Positions 1 to 12,689 are shown, numbered from the stretch's first letter. The stretch: DNA of 64,000 bases from Diogma glabrata (GCA_963693315.1 OY856186.1:76420042-76484041), one strand, 5' to 3'. Program-made: numbers and translations. Notes: generated from the sequence alone by a model not told the origin.

Positions 1-304
1 TATTTAGGTTCGGTACGGTCAGTGTTTCATTGGTGGCGATATTGGTGTTCACAACTTGTAGAGCTATTCGTCTATTTATCTACACGCAACAATCGCCTGG
101 TCATTCGGCACAACAATCAAACATTCAATACGTCTTATAATATAATTTGGTGTATGGTTAGGATGAACTAATGGAAAGCATGAACTAATTACTATTAATT
201 ACTATTTAAATTCGAGAAGATTTGGATTAAGAACAGTTATGGGGTGAATGAAACATTGGTGTAGACTTTTTTATGTAATAATTACAGTTCTATTGGTGTT
301 AATG

Positions 305-539
305 TGATGATCTAGGTTTCTTCACCCTTTGAAGTTATCAGAGTCTCGGTTTTTGTCTTTGATTTTGGTATTCCGATTACACAGTTTCTTTTGCGTGCTA
401 ATCTGATTATTTGTACTGAACTGGGGAGAATATTACTATTCGAACTTACATGACTGACACTCGTCGGATTACAACTCATCCAGGCACGCAGTCCTTCGAT
501 TGCTTCCTGCTGGTGTCTCACTAGTAGGTTCAGTGTTCA
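305..539 (+). repeat. Copia-type LTR fragment, probable solo LTR
   Basis: This 235-bp stretch runs TG...CA and matches the segment at 27553-27773 along most of its length. Shared blocks include TGATGATCT at the start, TTTGTACTGAACTGGGG in the middle, and TTGCTTCCTG then GGTTCAGTGTTCA at the end. At 27774 the other copy is joined directly to a copia integrase reading frame on the same strand, which is why I call this an LTR of that family. No gag or pol remnant follows here, so a solo LTR is likely. The 5 bp on the two sides (TAATG and TTATA) do not match, so either my ends are slightly off or the target duplication has decayed. The 69-codon reverse-strand reading frame inside it is not a gene. 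Confidence 0.6.
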
Positions 540-1225
540 TTATAAATGGAAGAACTAAAAAGCAAGAAGGAAGAGGTAATTACAATTCGGATAGTGAGCA
601 AAAAAAATTATTTTCTTAGTAGTCGGGCACGATTTCAATTTGGAAATAAGATTGTTGGTAGTTATACGAGATGGTAAGCTTCTGTGAAGTATACATATGA
701 AAACAGTAATAAATAAATCCGAGTTTTTATATTATGTAAACTAAGCACTCTACGCTGTGGAAACATTTTGTGGATATTACCAGGAGAGGAGCCCAAGTAC
801 CATTATGTAGATTTATACCACTCTAGTAAAATCACAATTATTCTCAATGATTTGAAGATATGTTCATGCGTTTTTCTCAGAGGAGACATGATCTAGTTAT
901 TAGCGAAATGACTTAAACTAGTACCAACAAACTTCAACCCAGTTACCAGAACAATATCAAGTTGCATTGAGCATTAACAACTAAAACAATAACACTGCAT
1001 GACAAAATCATAACATGGATTAGGAATCATAACATGGAATCATGGATTAACAAAATTTGCTTTGTTGTTTGTCAAAGTAAAAATTTGGCGAGGTGCATTT
1101 AAAAGCAATTAAAACGATGTATTCTTCAAAAGGGCAGCCACATTGTGTAACTCTAATTGACTAATGCACAAAATAAAAAAAATGTTTGAACTATTATTAT
1201 TTGTTAAATTTTAATTATGTTCTGC
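540..1225. other. AT-rich interval, no gene seen
   Basis: No reading frame with recognisable protein character is present on either strand. I see no repeat structure beyond simple AT-rich sequence. Confidence 0.5.
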
Positions 1226-1329
1226 AGCCAAATTCTGTAATTGTGAAGCGGTGAAGTGATAAGTTTTTTAATGAAAAGAAACGAAGAAATTTTTATCACT
1301 TCACCGCTTCACAGTTACAGAATTTGGCT
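1226..1329. repeat. Palindromic MITE-like hairpin with 37-bp arms
   Basis: The left arm 1226-1262 (starting AGCCAAATTCTGTAATTGTG) is the near-perfect reverse complement of the right arm 1293-1329, with a 30-bp A-rich loop. Only one or two bases differ between the arms. A transcript would form a strong stem-loop. A small fold-back MITE is the likeliest explanation. A structured non-coding RNA gene cannot be excluded from sequence alone. Confidence 0.75.
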
Positions 1330-1776
1330 CCTGAACTTTGACAGTTGTTTGAGTTAAAAAATGATGATCACAGCTTACAATTTTAAATGTAATGGTACGA
1401 TTGGATGTTTTCAAAGTGCAGTGAAAGTGTTTCAATGTATCAAAATATAACAAAGTGACTATTTAATTTTTCAGAAGTATTTTTTTAATGTGCTTTGCTT
1501 TTCGGGCAGATTTTTAGTCTATCACTACCACTGATTGCCATTGATTTTAAAGATTAAAAATCTACCTAAATTTAGGTTGCACAGTTTGATTTTTTTAAGC
1601 AATACTTAATCTAGACTTTAATGATTTTGGAATTGTAACTTCTTGTTAATAGTTTTAATCTCAAAATAAAATATTAATATACTAATATAAATTGTATAAC
1701 AAAAATTAAAAAAATTATCATAAAGTAAAATAAAATTTATAGCTTTTAAATGCTGAACCTCAACTATAATCAACTT

Positions 1777-1920
1777 AGAACAAACAACACAAAAATACAA
1801 CAAAACACTTTCCACGTTTTTCTTGCTAACTTGCTAATAGTTTTTGTAATATTGAAGAACTAAAATACGTGGCAAATATTTTAAAATGAACGTGGAAAGA
1901 ATTTTTGTGTTGTGTTCGGA
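1777..1920. repeat. Imperfect inverted repeat around a 70-bp loop
   Basis: About 35-40 bp near 1777-1818 (containing AACACAAAAATACAAC and CTTTCCACGTT) is complementary to 1885-1920 (AACGTGGAAAG, TTTTTGTGTTGTGTT). The pairing is imperfect, with small gaps. It may be a decayed short TIR element. No target duplication was identified. Confidence 0.4.
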
Positions 1921-3746
1921 TTTCATTTAAGTATATCGGAAAAACGTTTTTTATTTGCTTTGATTATAGTAAAGGTTAAGAACATTTTTGGGGATGTAAG
2001 TTTAAAGTATCAAATTTTAAAATGCTTTAATGACGTCAGCATATGTTTTAGGCATTATTGGTGGTGGGAAAATATTTCAATAAATTCAGTGTTCAATTTC
2101 ATATATCTGACAACGCCTCGTCTTGCTATAGTCCAGCATATAATTCTGGTGTCAAAACGGAATCAATCGTTGCTAAAGCCATATTATCTTAACCAAAAGT
2201 TCAAGTAATATTTTAATCGTCACGATAATTGCTCATTTTTCAAATTAAATTTCCTACCTCTAACGTCTACCTAAAAATTAGTTAACATTTAATTTAATCA
2301 TTTTGTAAAAGATGAAGTGCCGAGTATAAGGCGTTTTTAAACGTTTTATATGATACATAAATTGAAACCCGGCTCGATGGACCAATATGTTTAAAAATGA
2401 TTTCTTTTTCACTTATTTTTAACTCAAATAATGGTGTGAAGTCGATCAGAATATCATCCCGTAATTTACAAAAAATTTGTGAAAATCTAAACATATTTCA
2501 ACACAAACTCCCTGTCATAAATGCATATTAAAATTATTTTTAAACGTCCTTATCAATATCCAACTTAAAATTTTACTCTTTCAAACACAAAATTTAATCC
2601 AAAATAAACCATCAATACAAAAAAAACCACACATCTGTCCAAACTCTCATGTCGTCCATTGTTCATATATCAAATACAGATTTTTGCATTCATAAAAACC
2701 CAAATATTCGATTTTCTTTTCTATTGAACTGCAAAACTATTATTGTTATGATTACTTTTCAAAATTCAATAACCACTTTTATACTAATACTATGTACCTA
2801 GTTTTCGATCCCTTTTTGTTGTCCATCACGAAGAAAAGAATTTTAATTTGTTAAAATTTCAAACCCAAAAAAATTAAATATTTGAGTTTTGTGTCGGTTC
2901 AGGAATCGAAAGTGTCAAATGAGAAACGAATTTTTGCAACAAAATTTAATAAAGGAATTTCTATTGAATTTTATTTTAATTTTCAAGAATTGAGGATTAA
3001 ATCAAATAGCAACAATGAAACAAACATAATTTATCTACATATAACAGTTTTTGTATCAAGTCTACACTTCAGATTTTTCTAAATTACATAATATAACGAC
3101 AAATGATAAATCTATCGAATGACAATGATAATAGTTTCGTTTTTGTCTAAATAATAATAATAACCCTAATCGAGTTTCATTTTTCCAAGTAGCTACAAAT
3201 GGAATGAGGGTGGAATTGGATTATAAATTTGTGTTAATACCGGGTCATTTAGATGAAAAATAAAACTCATTATAGTGTTTTGATATTTTCATTTTGAGTT
3301 GATTTTCGTCAACAAAAACGAGTAATTTATTTTCCATTCTCGTCTATTGGTTTTTTTGTTCAGTTTCATATTAAGTCAATTGCAGAGTGAAAATTATTAC
3401 ATCATTTATTTTATGAAAATAAATTGACCCAAATTTTAATGTCAACAATAAAGTAATTAGAAAACTGTGGGAAATTAAATTGATAGTGGTTTCGGGATAT
3501 TCATTTTAGTTTTAATTTGAAAAGAATATTTATTTAATTAACTTTTTTAGCATTTGGATCTGGTCCAGATTGTTTGAACATGATATTAAAAATGTATGTA
3601 GCGTTATTGTGACCAATGTGTGAACGGATTCTGAATTAATAAAAATTCCACCTTTAGGTGTTGCCAAAGGTCAACTCATTGAAAAAAATTAGTAAAAATC
3701 ATTAAAAACAGGATGAGCGATCGTAGTAATTTAACATATCATAATA
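1921..3746. other. AT-rich interval, no gene seen
   Basis: Several 60-100-codon reading frames occur on both strands, but all are rich in F, I, K, N and L as expected of random AT-rich DNA. None shows a domain, signal peptide or codon bias that I can recognise. Confidence 0.5.
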
Positions 3747-4744
3747 AAACATAACATAACATAACATAACATAACATAACATAACATAACATAACATAAA
3801 ATAACATAACATAACATAACATAACATAACATAACATAACATAATATAACATAACATAACATAACATAACATAACATAACATAACATAACATAACATAAC
3901 ATAACATAACATAACATAACATAACATAACATAACATAACATAACATAACATAACATAACAAAACATAACATAACAAAACAAAACAACATAATATAACAT
4001 AACATAACATAACATAACATAACATAACATAACATAACATAACATAACATAACAAAACATAACATAACATAACATAACATAACATAACATAACATAACAT
4101 AACATAACATAACATAACATAACATAACATAACTAACATAACATAACATAACATAACATAACATAACATAACATAACATAACATAACATAACATAACATA
4201 ACATAACATAACATAACATAACATAACATAACATAACATAACATAACATAACATAACATAACATAACATAACATAACATAACATAACATAACATAACATA
4301 ACATAACATAACATAACATAACATAACATAACATAACATAACATAACATAACATAACATAACATAACATAACATAACATAACATAACATAACATAACATA
4401 ACATAACATAACATAACATAACATAACATAACATAACATAACATAACATAACATAACATAACATAACATAACATAACATAACATAACATAACATAACATA
4501 ACATAACATAACATAACATAACATAACATAACATAACATAACATAACATAACATAACATAACATAACATAACATAACATAACATAACATAACATAACATA
4601 ACATAACATAACATAACATAACATAACATAACATAACATAACATAACATAACATAACATAACATAACATAACATAACATAACATAACATAACATAACATA
4701 ACATAACATAACATAACATAACATAACATAACATAACATAACAT
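3747..4744. repeat. Pentanucleotide array (ATAAC)n, about 1 kb
   Basis: About 200 tandem copies of ATAAC (GTTAT on the other strand). The part from about 4136 to 4744 is essentially perfect. The part from 3747 to 4135 carries variants such as AAAAC, AATAT, a deleted base (AACTAAC) and a small internal rearrangement near 3960-3990. This gradient suggests an older left side and a recently expanded or homogenised right side. Because 5 is not a multiple of 3, all three reverse-strand frames stay open and spell repeated MLCYV. These long reading frames are artefacts of the repeat and not genes. Confidence 0.97.
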
Positions 4745-5760
4745 TATTAATATTGATTGGCATGTAGAACATGGACCTGTTAAGACTGAATGGGACCTAG
4801 GTCTTAACTCTTAAGAGAATTCTATGTGTTGTTTTCACTCATATTGTAAGTCGTATTACACAACACATTTTATTAAAAAATATCAGTCAAAAGTTAATTC
4901 ATGCAATTCAGGCCAAGTGAACAGCATTTTGAGAAATTAGCTAAATTTTATTCGTTCCAACCAAAATATTGTGCCTGTGAGTCTGATATCGTACGAAAAT
5001 ATATAATCTGTTGTTTAGGATATTGAACGGAGTGGCAAAAATGATCATACAGAAGATGCTGCTAGGCAAAACTATGTGGAATCATCGTAAATGACGAATT
5101 TCTTTAATTTACTGATCTTAAGAAATTGGAATTATTCCTATTGATGATTGGCCCTTGGAGCAATTTTTCAATTGCTTCTATACATGAAACAAAATCGTTG
5201 CACAGTTGAAAAAGTTACTGCAATTATTAATACAAGCCTTGCAATATGAGTTATATAAAGCAAGTAATTCTTAAATTGCAAAGCAAATGTTGCCATAAAA
5301 CTAATTCTAATGGAAAACTACAAATTTTAGTACAACTCTAACATAATAATTTATTTTTTATAGAAATCGTAGAAGTTTGAAGACAACCCGCTACGCTAGA
5401 AGTTTGAAAACACTTGCTAAAGCAAAGAGCATTTAATTTTACTTTAAAGCAAGTTTTGCATTGTTTTATAATGGAGACTTCCGTAGGACCTATATGTGTA
5501 GCAATTTGCATTACATATTTAGCTTATTTTTAACTGTGTGTGTTATAAAACTGATGACATCCAATAGCGTTTTTTAACAATCGCAATACCAGTTTTTTCA
5601 ATGTTGCTAGTGTAAAAAACATTGGATGTTCTAGTCTCCAAAGTGGCTGAAATTCAGTTATTTATTAAACAAATATCCCAAAACTAATTTTTGCATTGAA
5701 CAAGCTTCAATTAATTTCAATTGGCTAAGAGCTGATTAACAATAGAAATTTAAATATATT
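4745..5760. other. AT-rich interval, no gene seen
   Basis: No recognisable coding sequence. A short internal direct repetition (GTAGAAGTTTGAAGACA then CTAGAAGTTTGAAAACA near 5365-5415) is the only structure noticed. Confidence 0.45.
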
Positions 5761-5921
5761 AACCCTACTCGACTGCACCCCTCCCATACCTTAACTTTTC
5801 TAGTTTTATTTTATTTCTTTTTCAAATAACTGGGTATCCACCCGGGTAACCCGGATATTTCAGAAATTAAATACTCGACTACCCGGGTACTGGCAAAGTC
5901 GCGTAATTTGAATGCCCTAGT
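5761..5921 (-). mobile_element. Possible hAT terminal region
   Basis: Read on the minus strand from 5921, the sequence begins TAGGGCATTCAAATTACGCG and then contains clustered CCCGGGTA motifs (about 5837-5895) and a GTCGAGTA motif. Short GC-rich subterminal motifs of this kind are common in hAT transposon ends. A degraded BED zinc finger lies about 200 bp away (6115-6225), but on the outer side of this end, so the two need not belong to one element. No partner TIR or target duplication was found, and the call rests on pattern resemblance only. Confidence 0.3.
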
Positions 5922-6114
5922 TACATCGAAATAAAAATTTAAAACTAAAAATTAACTCATAAAACCATTTCTTTCTGTTAACAGGAATTTTAAATTTCAT
6001 GTTTCTGAAATTTCGAATAAAATTGTTCGTTCCGCGTTTGGTAAATCTGAGAAATAACTCGTACTTTGAGATTATGTTATTTCGCCTTAAAATTTTCAAC
6101 TGTTCAGATAAAAA

Positions 6115-6225
6115 CGGTGACAATTATACTTCTGACGGGTTTGCAAAATACAAATTGTGTAAGAAACAATTCAAGACTTCAGGTGAATCAACCAGTTTCC
6201 TCCATAAACGTACAATATCGTGACA
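6115..6225 (+). pseudogene. Degraded BED zinc-finger remnant (hAT transposase N-terminus)
   Basis: The plus-strand frame reads YKLCKKQFKTSGESTSFLHK. Its spacing matches a BED finger: a Cys pair, then a T/S-G-x-S-T-S-x-L-H-K block. The first Cys of the pair is replaced by Tyr (YKLC instead of CxxC) and no second His is in place after LHK, so the finger is not intact. The frame stops soon after. BED fingers are typical of hAT transposases, which use them to bind transposon ends. The fragment is short and broken. Confidence 0.45.
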
Positions 6226-6499
6226 ACACTCTTCAAGCGATACTGGCTCGTAAGACAGCAAACGGTGCTTTACTATTTAGAATTTTCATTACTTCAAGTG
6301 GAGTCGATGATTCAAAGTCATGCCTACCACTAAGAGATATTGTGATACAATTTTTTTTTTGAGTTATATATTTTTTGTACCCGTAGATGAATGTATAGCA
6401 ATCGAAACGCGTCGAATAAATATTATATACTAATTAAAGATTGTTTTGTGGAATTATTTTACAAGAATTTATCAACATAAATTATTGTTTTAATTTAAA

Positions 6500-7290
6500 T
6501 GATATTTAAGAAGAGAGGTGTCGTAGAGGGAGAAGTGAGTAGGAGCCAACAGAAACGAAGTATTGGTTGAGGAAGTTAAGTTCAACTAGTTTGAGGGAAG
6601 GAGATTCCGCAGAGAGATTAAAAGCACCAACAGCAGAGAGCTTAGACGACTTCATTGAATTACTAGAGCACTAATAGAAAACATTTTAGATGATGGCAGA
6701 ACACTTTCTAGCTATCAGTAGAGGGATTATCCTTTAAGAATTTGAAAGGTGAGTCACGAAAATTGCATGTGTTAAGTATCTCATGGGTTAGAGTGGTTGA
6801 GTTAAGAGGAGCAGGTAGAAAGGAACGGAGAAGAACATGCATATTATGAAAGATACGAAAGAGGTTATTTAATAATGGAAGTTAAATATCGGAATCAGTT
6901 GATGTATAGAAAAACTAAAAGTCAGGCTCATAATCATGATAATCATGATAAAAGACAAGATCAGGCTTATACACCTTGGTAATGTTAAGAGAGAGGCAGA
7001 TAAATGCATGGGCCACAATCTCAGGTACCAAGAATCGGTCACTAAATAGGGGAAAAGAGGGATCGCTAGCCAGAAAAATTCAATACAGGAAAAAGAAGGA
7101 GAGTTATGGCCATGATGGGTAGGAGAATTATGTGAATAATATGGTTGAGATGTGAAAAAATATCTAAAGAGTTAGGAAAACTTGGTAAGAATAATGTATA
7201 GGTATACTGATTAGAGTATGGGTTAGTTATGTCTTCGAGTAGAGCAGAATTACCCTTGCAACGGTAACTAACACCCACTAAAACGCGAAA
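6500..7290 (-). pseudogene. Possible LINE remnant, weak
   Basis: The plus strand is purine-rich over this interval, and the minus strand carries frames less AT-biased than their surroundings. One (7066-7278) contains PNSLDIFSHLN, which loosely resembles the late part of a LINE endonuclease domain (a Leu-Asp-Ile/Leu-Phe step before the Ser-Asp-His motif). The Ser-Asp-His motif itself is not seen. I could not extend the match, so this is a hint of decayed LINE sequence only. Confidence 0.22.
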
Positions 7291-7384
7291 ACCAGTAAGC
7301 CTAACATAAACAAGTGCCGCTTCAGCATTTGAATCATCATCTGAATCGATTTTTATTAGACTACATATTCTGAACTATGTATCC

Positions 7385-7644
7385 ATTTGGCAACTCCCGA
7401 TGTAGTAGCATGGATAAACCCACTCGATGTAAACATCTAATGTTCAACTGCACTGTCCAATGTTCAAATATTTTACTTTTTCACTTTTAACTAGAAGACA
7501 CGCAATAAAATCGATTGTAAGCTCATTTAATCTGTATTCATGTTTTGTTTTAAGTAGATTTCATAAAAAAATCTATCTATTTTAAGTTTTATTGGTTTAA
7601 ATTGTTTTTGTACAAGATAAGACCATACGCTAAATAAAATAAAC
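7385..7644 (+). mobile_element. 5'-truncated LINE 3' end (family B)
   Basis: This stretch is the reverse complement of 60206-60455 with good identity throughout. It includes the last coding codons (GGCAACTCCCGATGTAGTAG, then GATGTAAACATCTAA with the stop), the 3' UTR and the end ACCATACGCTAAATAAAA. The copy at 60.2-60.9 kb carries the C-terminal part of a non-LTR retrotransposon ORF2, which identifies the family. Only about 260 bp is left here, as expected of an abortive reverse-transcription event. Confidence 0.75.
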
Positions 7645-7837
7645 TGTGTACCGTGGTGATTGTATTACTCTTCATTTAACTTAAAGTATTAGACTATTTC
7701 AACTGTAAAAAACCAGATGTGTTGCAAAATTAAATCAGAAATTTTAGAAACGAAGTTTAGAAAATACCTATTCGAGAGAAACCCTATCACTTCTTTGATA
7801 CTTAGAAATTTGTTTCATAAAAATGATAATTTAAACA

Positions 7838-7935
7838 AATCCCAACCGAAACACGTAAAAGAGAAAAACCGAGTTTTTTTTCTGAGATATTTCGAACCAA
7901 CCATACCTTTGAATTGGAAAAATTCAAATTAATTC
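7838..7935 (+). mobile_element. SINE family A, 5'-truncated copy
   Basis: From AATCCCAACCGAAACACG through CTGAGATATTTCGAACCAAC to CCATACCTTTGAATTG, this matches the post-tRNA body of the copy at 10448-10620, in the same orientation. The tRNA-like head is missing apart from the end of the B-box arm. The family assignment rests on this pairwise match. Confidence 0.6.
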
Positions 7936-10011
7936 CTTAGTTACTTGAGTTTCATTACTCACAAAAATCCTGAGTAAATAAAATCTCAAAATATTTATAA
8001 CGTATAGCTTAAAGTTCACGTGTTCATGCTCTCCAATAAGGTAAAAATAGCTTTATATAAAAATGCAGGATCATTTAGGAGATAATGTTTAGATAATGTA
8101 ATGTACATAATGTACGTTGGCATACAAACGTCATTAACGACCTGCCGTGGTAATCTTATCGCTGAAAACGGATAAGTTCACTAGCTAGTTAGGCAATGTC
8201 TCAAAATTTACACTACAAATTAAACCATAAAATTGCGTTTGGAAAATTTCTTTAATCTTACAAATTTATACTTAGCAAGTTTTCCACAATGGTGTCCTGA
8301 AATGTTGTTTAGTGATTTGCCACATACCTAAAAGAAAAAAAAAGAGAAAAATTAATCTTAGAAGAAAACAAAAGTTGATAAGTATTTAGTCATCAGAAAA
8401 AAAACGCATGTATAAGATTTGGTTTTGTGGGAGCAAAATGTTCTTCGTGAGGGTTTCGTTAAAAATCTGTTTTTATTCATTACATTCGCATAGTTCCGGC
8501 TCTTTAACAGCGATACATTATTCATTGATAATTTATGAAAAATTTATCACTCACAAAATTTATCATGGCATAATTTTTCAACAAACATTTTCTTCAAAAT
8601 AAGTAAGATTAATAACAACTGAAAACTACTACAGAAAACACAATTTTTCAACCGCATTATTTTTCGTATATGCTTAAATCTGATTGCAGTTGATAGCGAA
8701 TTTTTTTAAAACAAAAACCTTTATTTTGCTGTTTCGGTTAACATTATAGCGCGCTCTGTATACCATTGTTATTCAAACGCGTGAAATCACACTTTTTAAA
8801 TGTTTTTGGTCGAGGTTGTTAATGACTCAAATTGTACAATCGGCTATGACATATCACTTGTTTTAAATATGTAGAACCTCTACGACTATTCGCCTCTACA
8901 AAAACGATTTATTGTTTTAGTAAAAATATAATGTATTATTTTCATGTATAAATGTTTTCCGACACAACTTAGCTCCCTATTTAGGTGAAATCCTTTTCCT
9001 TTCGTGTTCCTCAATAATTATAAAATTTAATCAAATTTTTCAATTTAACATAACTCTGAATCTGATGTAATTTCATTAAAAATATCACTTCATTACCATA
9101 ACAATTCACATAAAAACAAAACACACCATCTGATAAAATAAAAAAAAAACTTTTTATCCAACTCATTTAATATTTCCCTCAATCGATTTTTGTCTCAACA
9201 TCAAAATTTATGTTGTTAACATGAAAATTTTTATGAGAAAATTATTTCAATTTTTGTTTTTTTTTATTTTTCTACATTAAAGAAAAAGTGAATGGAAAAT
9301 CGATAGAAAAAAAAATTTAAAAAGAAAATTATGTTAAAGTAATTAACGTTATTATAGTATGTTATATATTTTGAAGTAATATGTATAAATTACAATTAAA
9401 ATTTTAAATTAAAAAAAATTAATTAGGAATTTAAAATTAAGTTCTTGGAATTAAGTTAATTTTCATTTAATTTTGTTGCATGTGAAAAACACAATATAAA
9501 AATGGAAATTGATTAACTTTTATGGGAAATGAGAAATTAGTTTAAATAGAAACAACAATAAAATTTTAACGAATACAAGAAGAAGGTTCATTGGAGGGTG
9601 ATATACTAATTTTTATGATATGTTTTTCTTCATACTCAGAAGAGTAGAGTTAAGATTTTATTTGATGAACATATTTTTGCAATTCTGTATATAAATAGAC
9701 ATATTTAATTTTGATTTGGTTCTGACCTTTAAACATCGTTAAATAACACCATTCAATACCGGTATACCATGACATGACACTATATCTATATCCAAAAACC
9801 TACGAGTCTACATACTCGAATTAATCCATAGTAACTATTTCAATGAAATTTGATAATAGAATTTATTTACACTTATTATAATTCAATTATTTTTAAAATA
9901 ATATGTTATAAAAGTTTATACAATGTCCAATTTGATAGAAATCTCTTCAATCGAGCATAAATAGCAAAATTGTCCATCTCTTGTTTCTTCTATTATTATC
10001 TTTTTCGTAGT
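7936..10011. other. AT-rich interval, no gene seen
   Basis: Composed mainly of A/T-rich low-complexity DNA with many A and T runs (especially 8900-9560). No frame on either strand resembles a protein family that I know. Confidence 0.5.
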
Positions 10012-10310
10012 ACACAACTTAAAAATTCTCCATATCATCTGAATAAAAAAAACTGCAAGTCAAACCATTTCCATATATCATCTCAATAAACCATTTCTCT
10101 ACAACTACAGACAATAATTATACCTTCCATAAATTTGAACAACCATATTATATCTACATATTTTATGACTAAGCTTTACAAACAAAAATGGTCCTCATTT
10201 ATGAATTCAGAAACCTGTATTATTAATTGATATTGTGTGACGCAACAAAGCAACTAACTGAGAAAATGTTAAAATATTATTGACTGACTTTTAGCACACG
10301 ATTTATGTTT
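10012..10310 (-). repeat. Dispersed repeat R, copy 1 (minus orientation)
   Basis: Its reverse complement matches 35555-35990 and 63225-63640. Shared landmarks are TTGCTTTGTTGCGTCACACA, TGTAGATATAATA, GGTTGTTCAAATTTATGGAAGG (ending at 10124 on this strand), GAGAAATGGTTTATTGAGATGAT and GGTTTGACTTGCA. Identity to copy 2 is high over about 250 bp. No coding frame or tRNA-like promoter boxes are seen, and the class is unknown. Confidence 0.7.
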
Positions 10311-10447
10311 ATTTGTTTATGTTTGTTTTAATTTAAAAGCCACAACCGAAAAAAATTAGGAAATCATTAGCGAATTTCTTTAAATATGAATATTTTTCAA
10401 CTTAAGTAAAATAAATAAGTGATGCAGAAGATTCAACTTTGTAAATT

Positions 10448-10620
10448 GTCATCGCCTCAACGGCGTAATCGATAGCGTGTCTGCCCAAGGATTCGAGCCG
10501 GGCACTGACGAGGGTAGGTTCGAATCCCATCCGAAACACGAAAAATGTGAATTGGAGTTTTTTTCTGAGAAACTTCAAACCATACCATACCTTTAATTGA
10601 TCTTAAAAATCCAAAATGAA
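10448..10620 (+). mobile_element. SINE family A with tRNA-like head
   Basis: The head has the two internal RNA polymerase III promoter boxes of a tRNA: an A-box-like GGCGTAATCGATAGCG (about 10462-10477) and a near-perfect B box GGTTCGAATCC (10518-10528). The A-box region resembles arginine-type tRNAs (GGCGTAATxGATAGCG), which is a suggestion only. The rest cannot fold as a normal tRNA, so it is not a functional tRNA gene. The body downstream (CCGAAACACG ... TTTTTTTCTGAGAAACTTC ... ATACCTTTAATTG) recurs at 7838-7935, supporting a SINE. It ends in A-rich sequence. Confidence 0.65.
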
Positions 10621-12689
10621 TATTTTTATTTTAAAGTAAAAATCAAAATATAGGTCATCGTTACAAACGACTTTGAATTTCCTAAGTTACATATATAAAA
10701 TAACGAGGCAGAGTAGTGATTTTTATCGAATTTTGTGTTCGGTGTTTTAAGTAAAGTGTTTCTATTTGGCAAATTTTCCTTTTTCCAATATCGGTCCGGC
10801 CAATTTTTTAAATTCATTTAAAATGTAGGATTATCCTTTAGATTTGAATCACGATTATGATTGACCGAAGTGTTTTGTGTAATGCAGATGTAGATGTTTT
10901 TATATGCTTTTGCATTTTTACTTCATCTATCTGACTAGTGTCAGATCACCCGGCCTTTTATAGAGTGGTTATAAACTCAATTATTTCGATTTATACATTT
11001 GTCCAATTTGAAACATTTAGCACAATTTGTTATATGGAGAACACGACTAGAATTAGTTTGAACGATGTGAGGAGTTGAAACATTTGTTCTTGGTTTGGAT
11101 ATTTGTTTGCTTTATTTTTATTTCAATTTAACTCTAAAATGTAATAGCATCAATTCATTAGATCAAACACATTTTTATTATACTAATACGACTATTAAAC
11201 GACTAACGACTATTAACGAGCGACTATTAAATTATTTATCTATATCACGGGACTCTTTATCTATATCACGGGAATCTGAAGTGTCATTGCAGTGGGAATG
11301 GAAATAAAAATTTCAAATTATTGACACAACGAGGACACGGATGAAGAAAATAAAGGAAAATATTTTAAAAATGTACATCACACTTTACATGTGACCTACT
11401 ATAAATATTTAAAAATATCAATACAATTTCACATATTTCTGCAATTACATGGAGCGGGACATACAATATAGAAGGAAAAAATGCATGCAAAATATGTGAA
11501 TATTACTAAATAATAATATTTAACAAGAAACTACAAACTTTGTTTTTCTTCTTTACGAACTGCGCCACCCACTTCTGTTTTATGTAAAAAATGAGAACGG
11601 AATAGTAGATTAGTAGGAACGACCGTAGGGAGTGCTGCAATAACTCGCGTTTGGCAAACGCATTCGCACTAGTAATACACACTGTTTTTTGTAACAAATG
11701 CATAAAATTTATAAAAATTTATTTAATTGTTAATTTAATCATTTATTTAATAAAGTTATAAACAAATTTAAAATACTAAAATAACTAAAGTGCGCCATCT
11801 TCGTTGTAATAGTTGTAAATTATACTAGCTCGAAAAAATAAACATAAGAATCCAACTACCGGTTTTATAAAAAAACATAGTAATCCAATAAGAGCTGTCA
11901 AAATTGTAAACTTTGAAAACCCAAATAAATTGTTTTTTCTTGCAATTTCAAATGATGCAATGTGTTTAAGTTGTTTTTACTATATGGTAAGTTATTTAAA
12001 TTATTATTTTCATATTTTAGTGCTATAAAAATATTATATATAGGACAGATTTAACTACCAATCTCACATGCAGGCGGCGTTCGTGCCAAGCATACAAACT
12101 ATTGTGTGGTCATATGTGCGGAAAAGTAGATTTTTCTTTTATTCTATTCTAGTACAAAATTGAATATTTTTTATGCATATGTTACAAAAAAATGTTTGTC
12201 TTTCAAAAATACTAATAGTCAAAATTTGAATCTTTGGATTTGTGCTAAGATGTGTGACTATTTCAATATTTTTGAATGCGAGAAACAAAAATTTAATGCT
12301 GCTCCAAAAATGGCTGAAGTGTACCAAACTTCTCACAAGCAGCAGTTTTAAATAAAAATCTTTTTTTTTGGAATTCTGACAAATTTTTTTTGGAAAATAG
12401 TGAAGAAATGTAAATGTGTATTTTGGGTGGTTTTTCGATTATTTTGTTAATTGTAGTTATGTTGATGACAGTTTTATCACAATTCCTATACGAATTTCAG
12501 CCACGGGACGATACAAGTGCCTAAATAGAATTATAACACAAAAACTTGTAACAATATTGAATTAAAATATATAATAAAGCAAAAGATAGAAATATAATAT
12601 AATACTATCAAAACGAACCCAACTGGTACGGAAAAAAATTAACGAAAATAAAATTTATTTTACAGAAAGATATGTTGGTTAGAAAGCGA
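10621..12689. other. AT-rich interval, no gene seen
   Basis: Only random-looking short frames. Small local tandem copies of CTATATCACGGGA occur at about 11239-11275 and of GACTATTAA at about 11190-11230. Neither is associated with a gene that I can recognise. Confidence 0.45.

Noticed and set aside
3702..4772. Reading frames of up to 356 codons spelling repeated MLCYV
   Set aside because: They arise because a 5-bp repeat without stop codons keeps all frames of one strand open. Three overlapping frames give the same product, so they are not genes.
10448..10545. A functional tRNA gene
   Set aside because: A and B boxes are present, but the cloverleaf pairing and length do not fit, and the sequence continues into a body that is repeated elsewhere. 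It is a SINE head.
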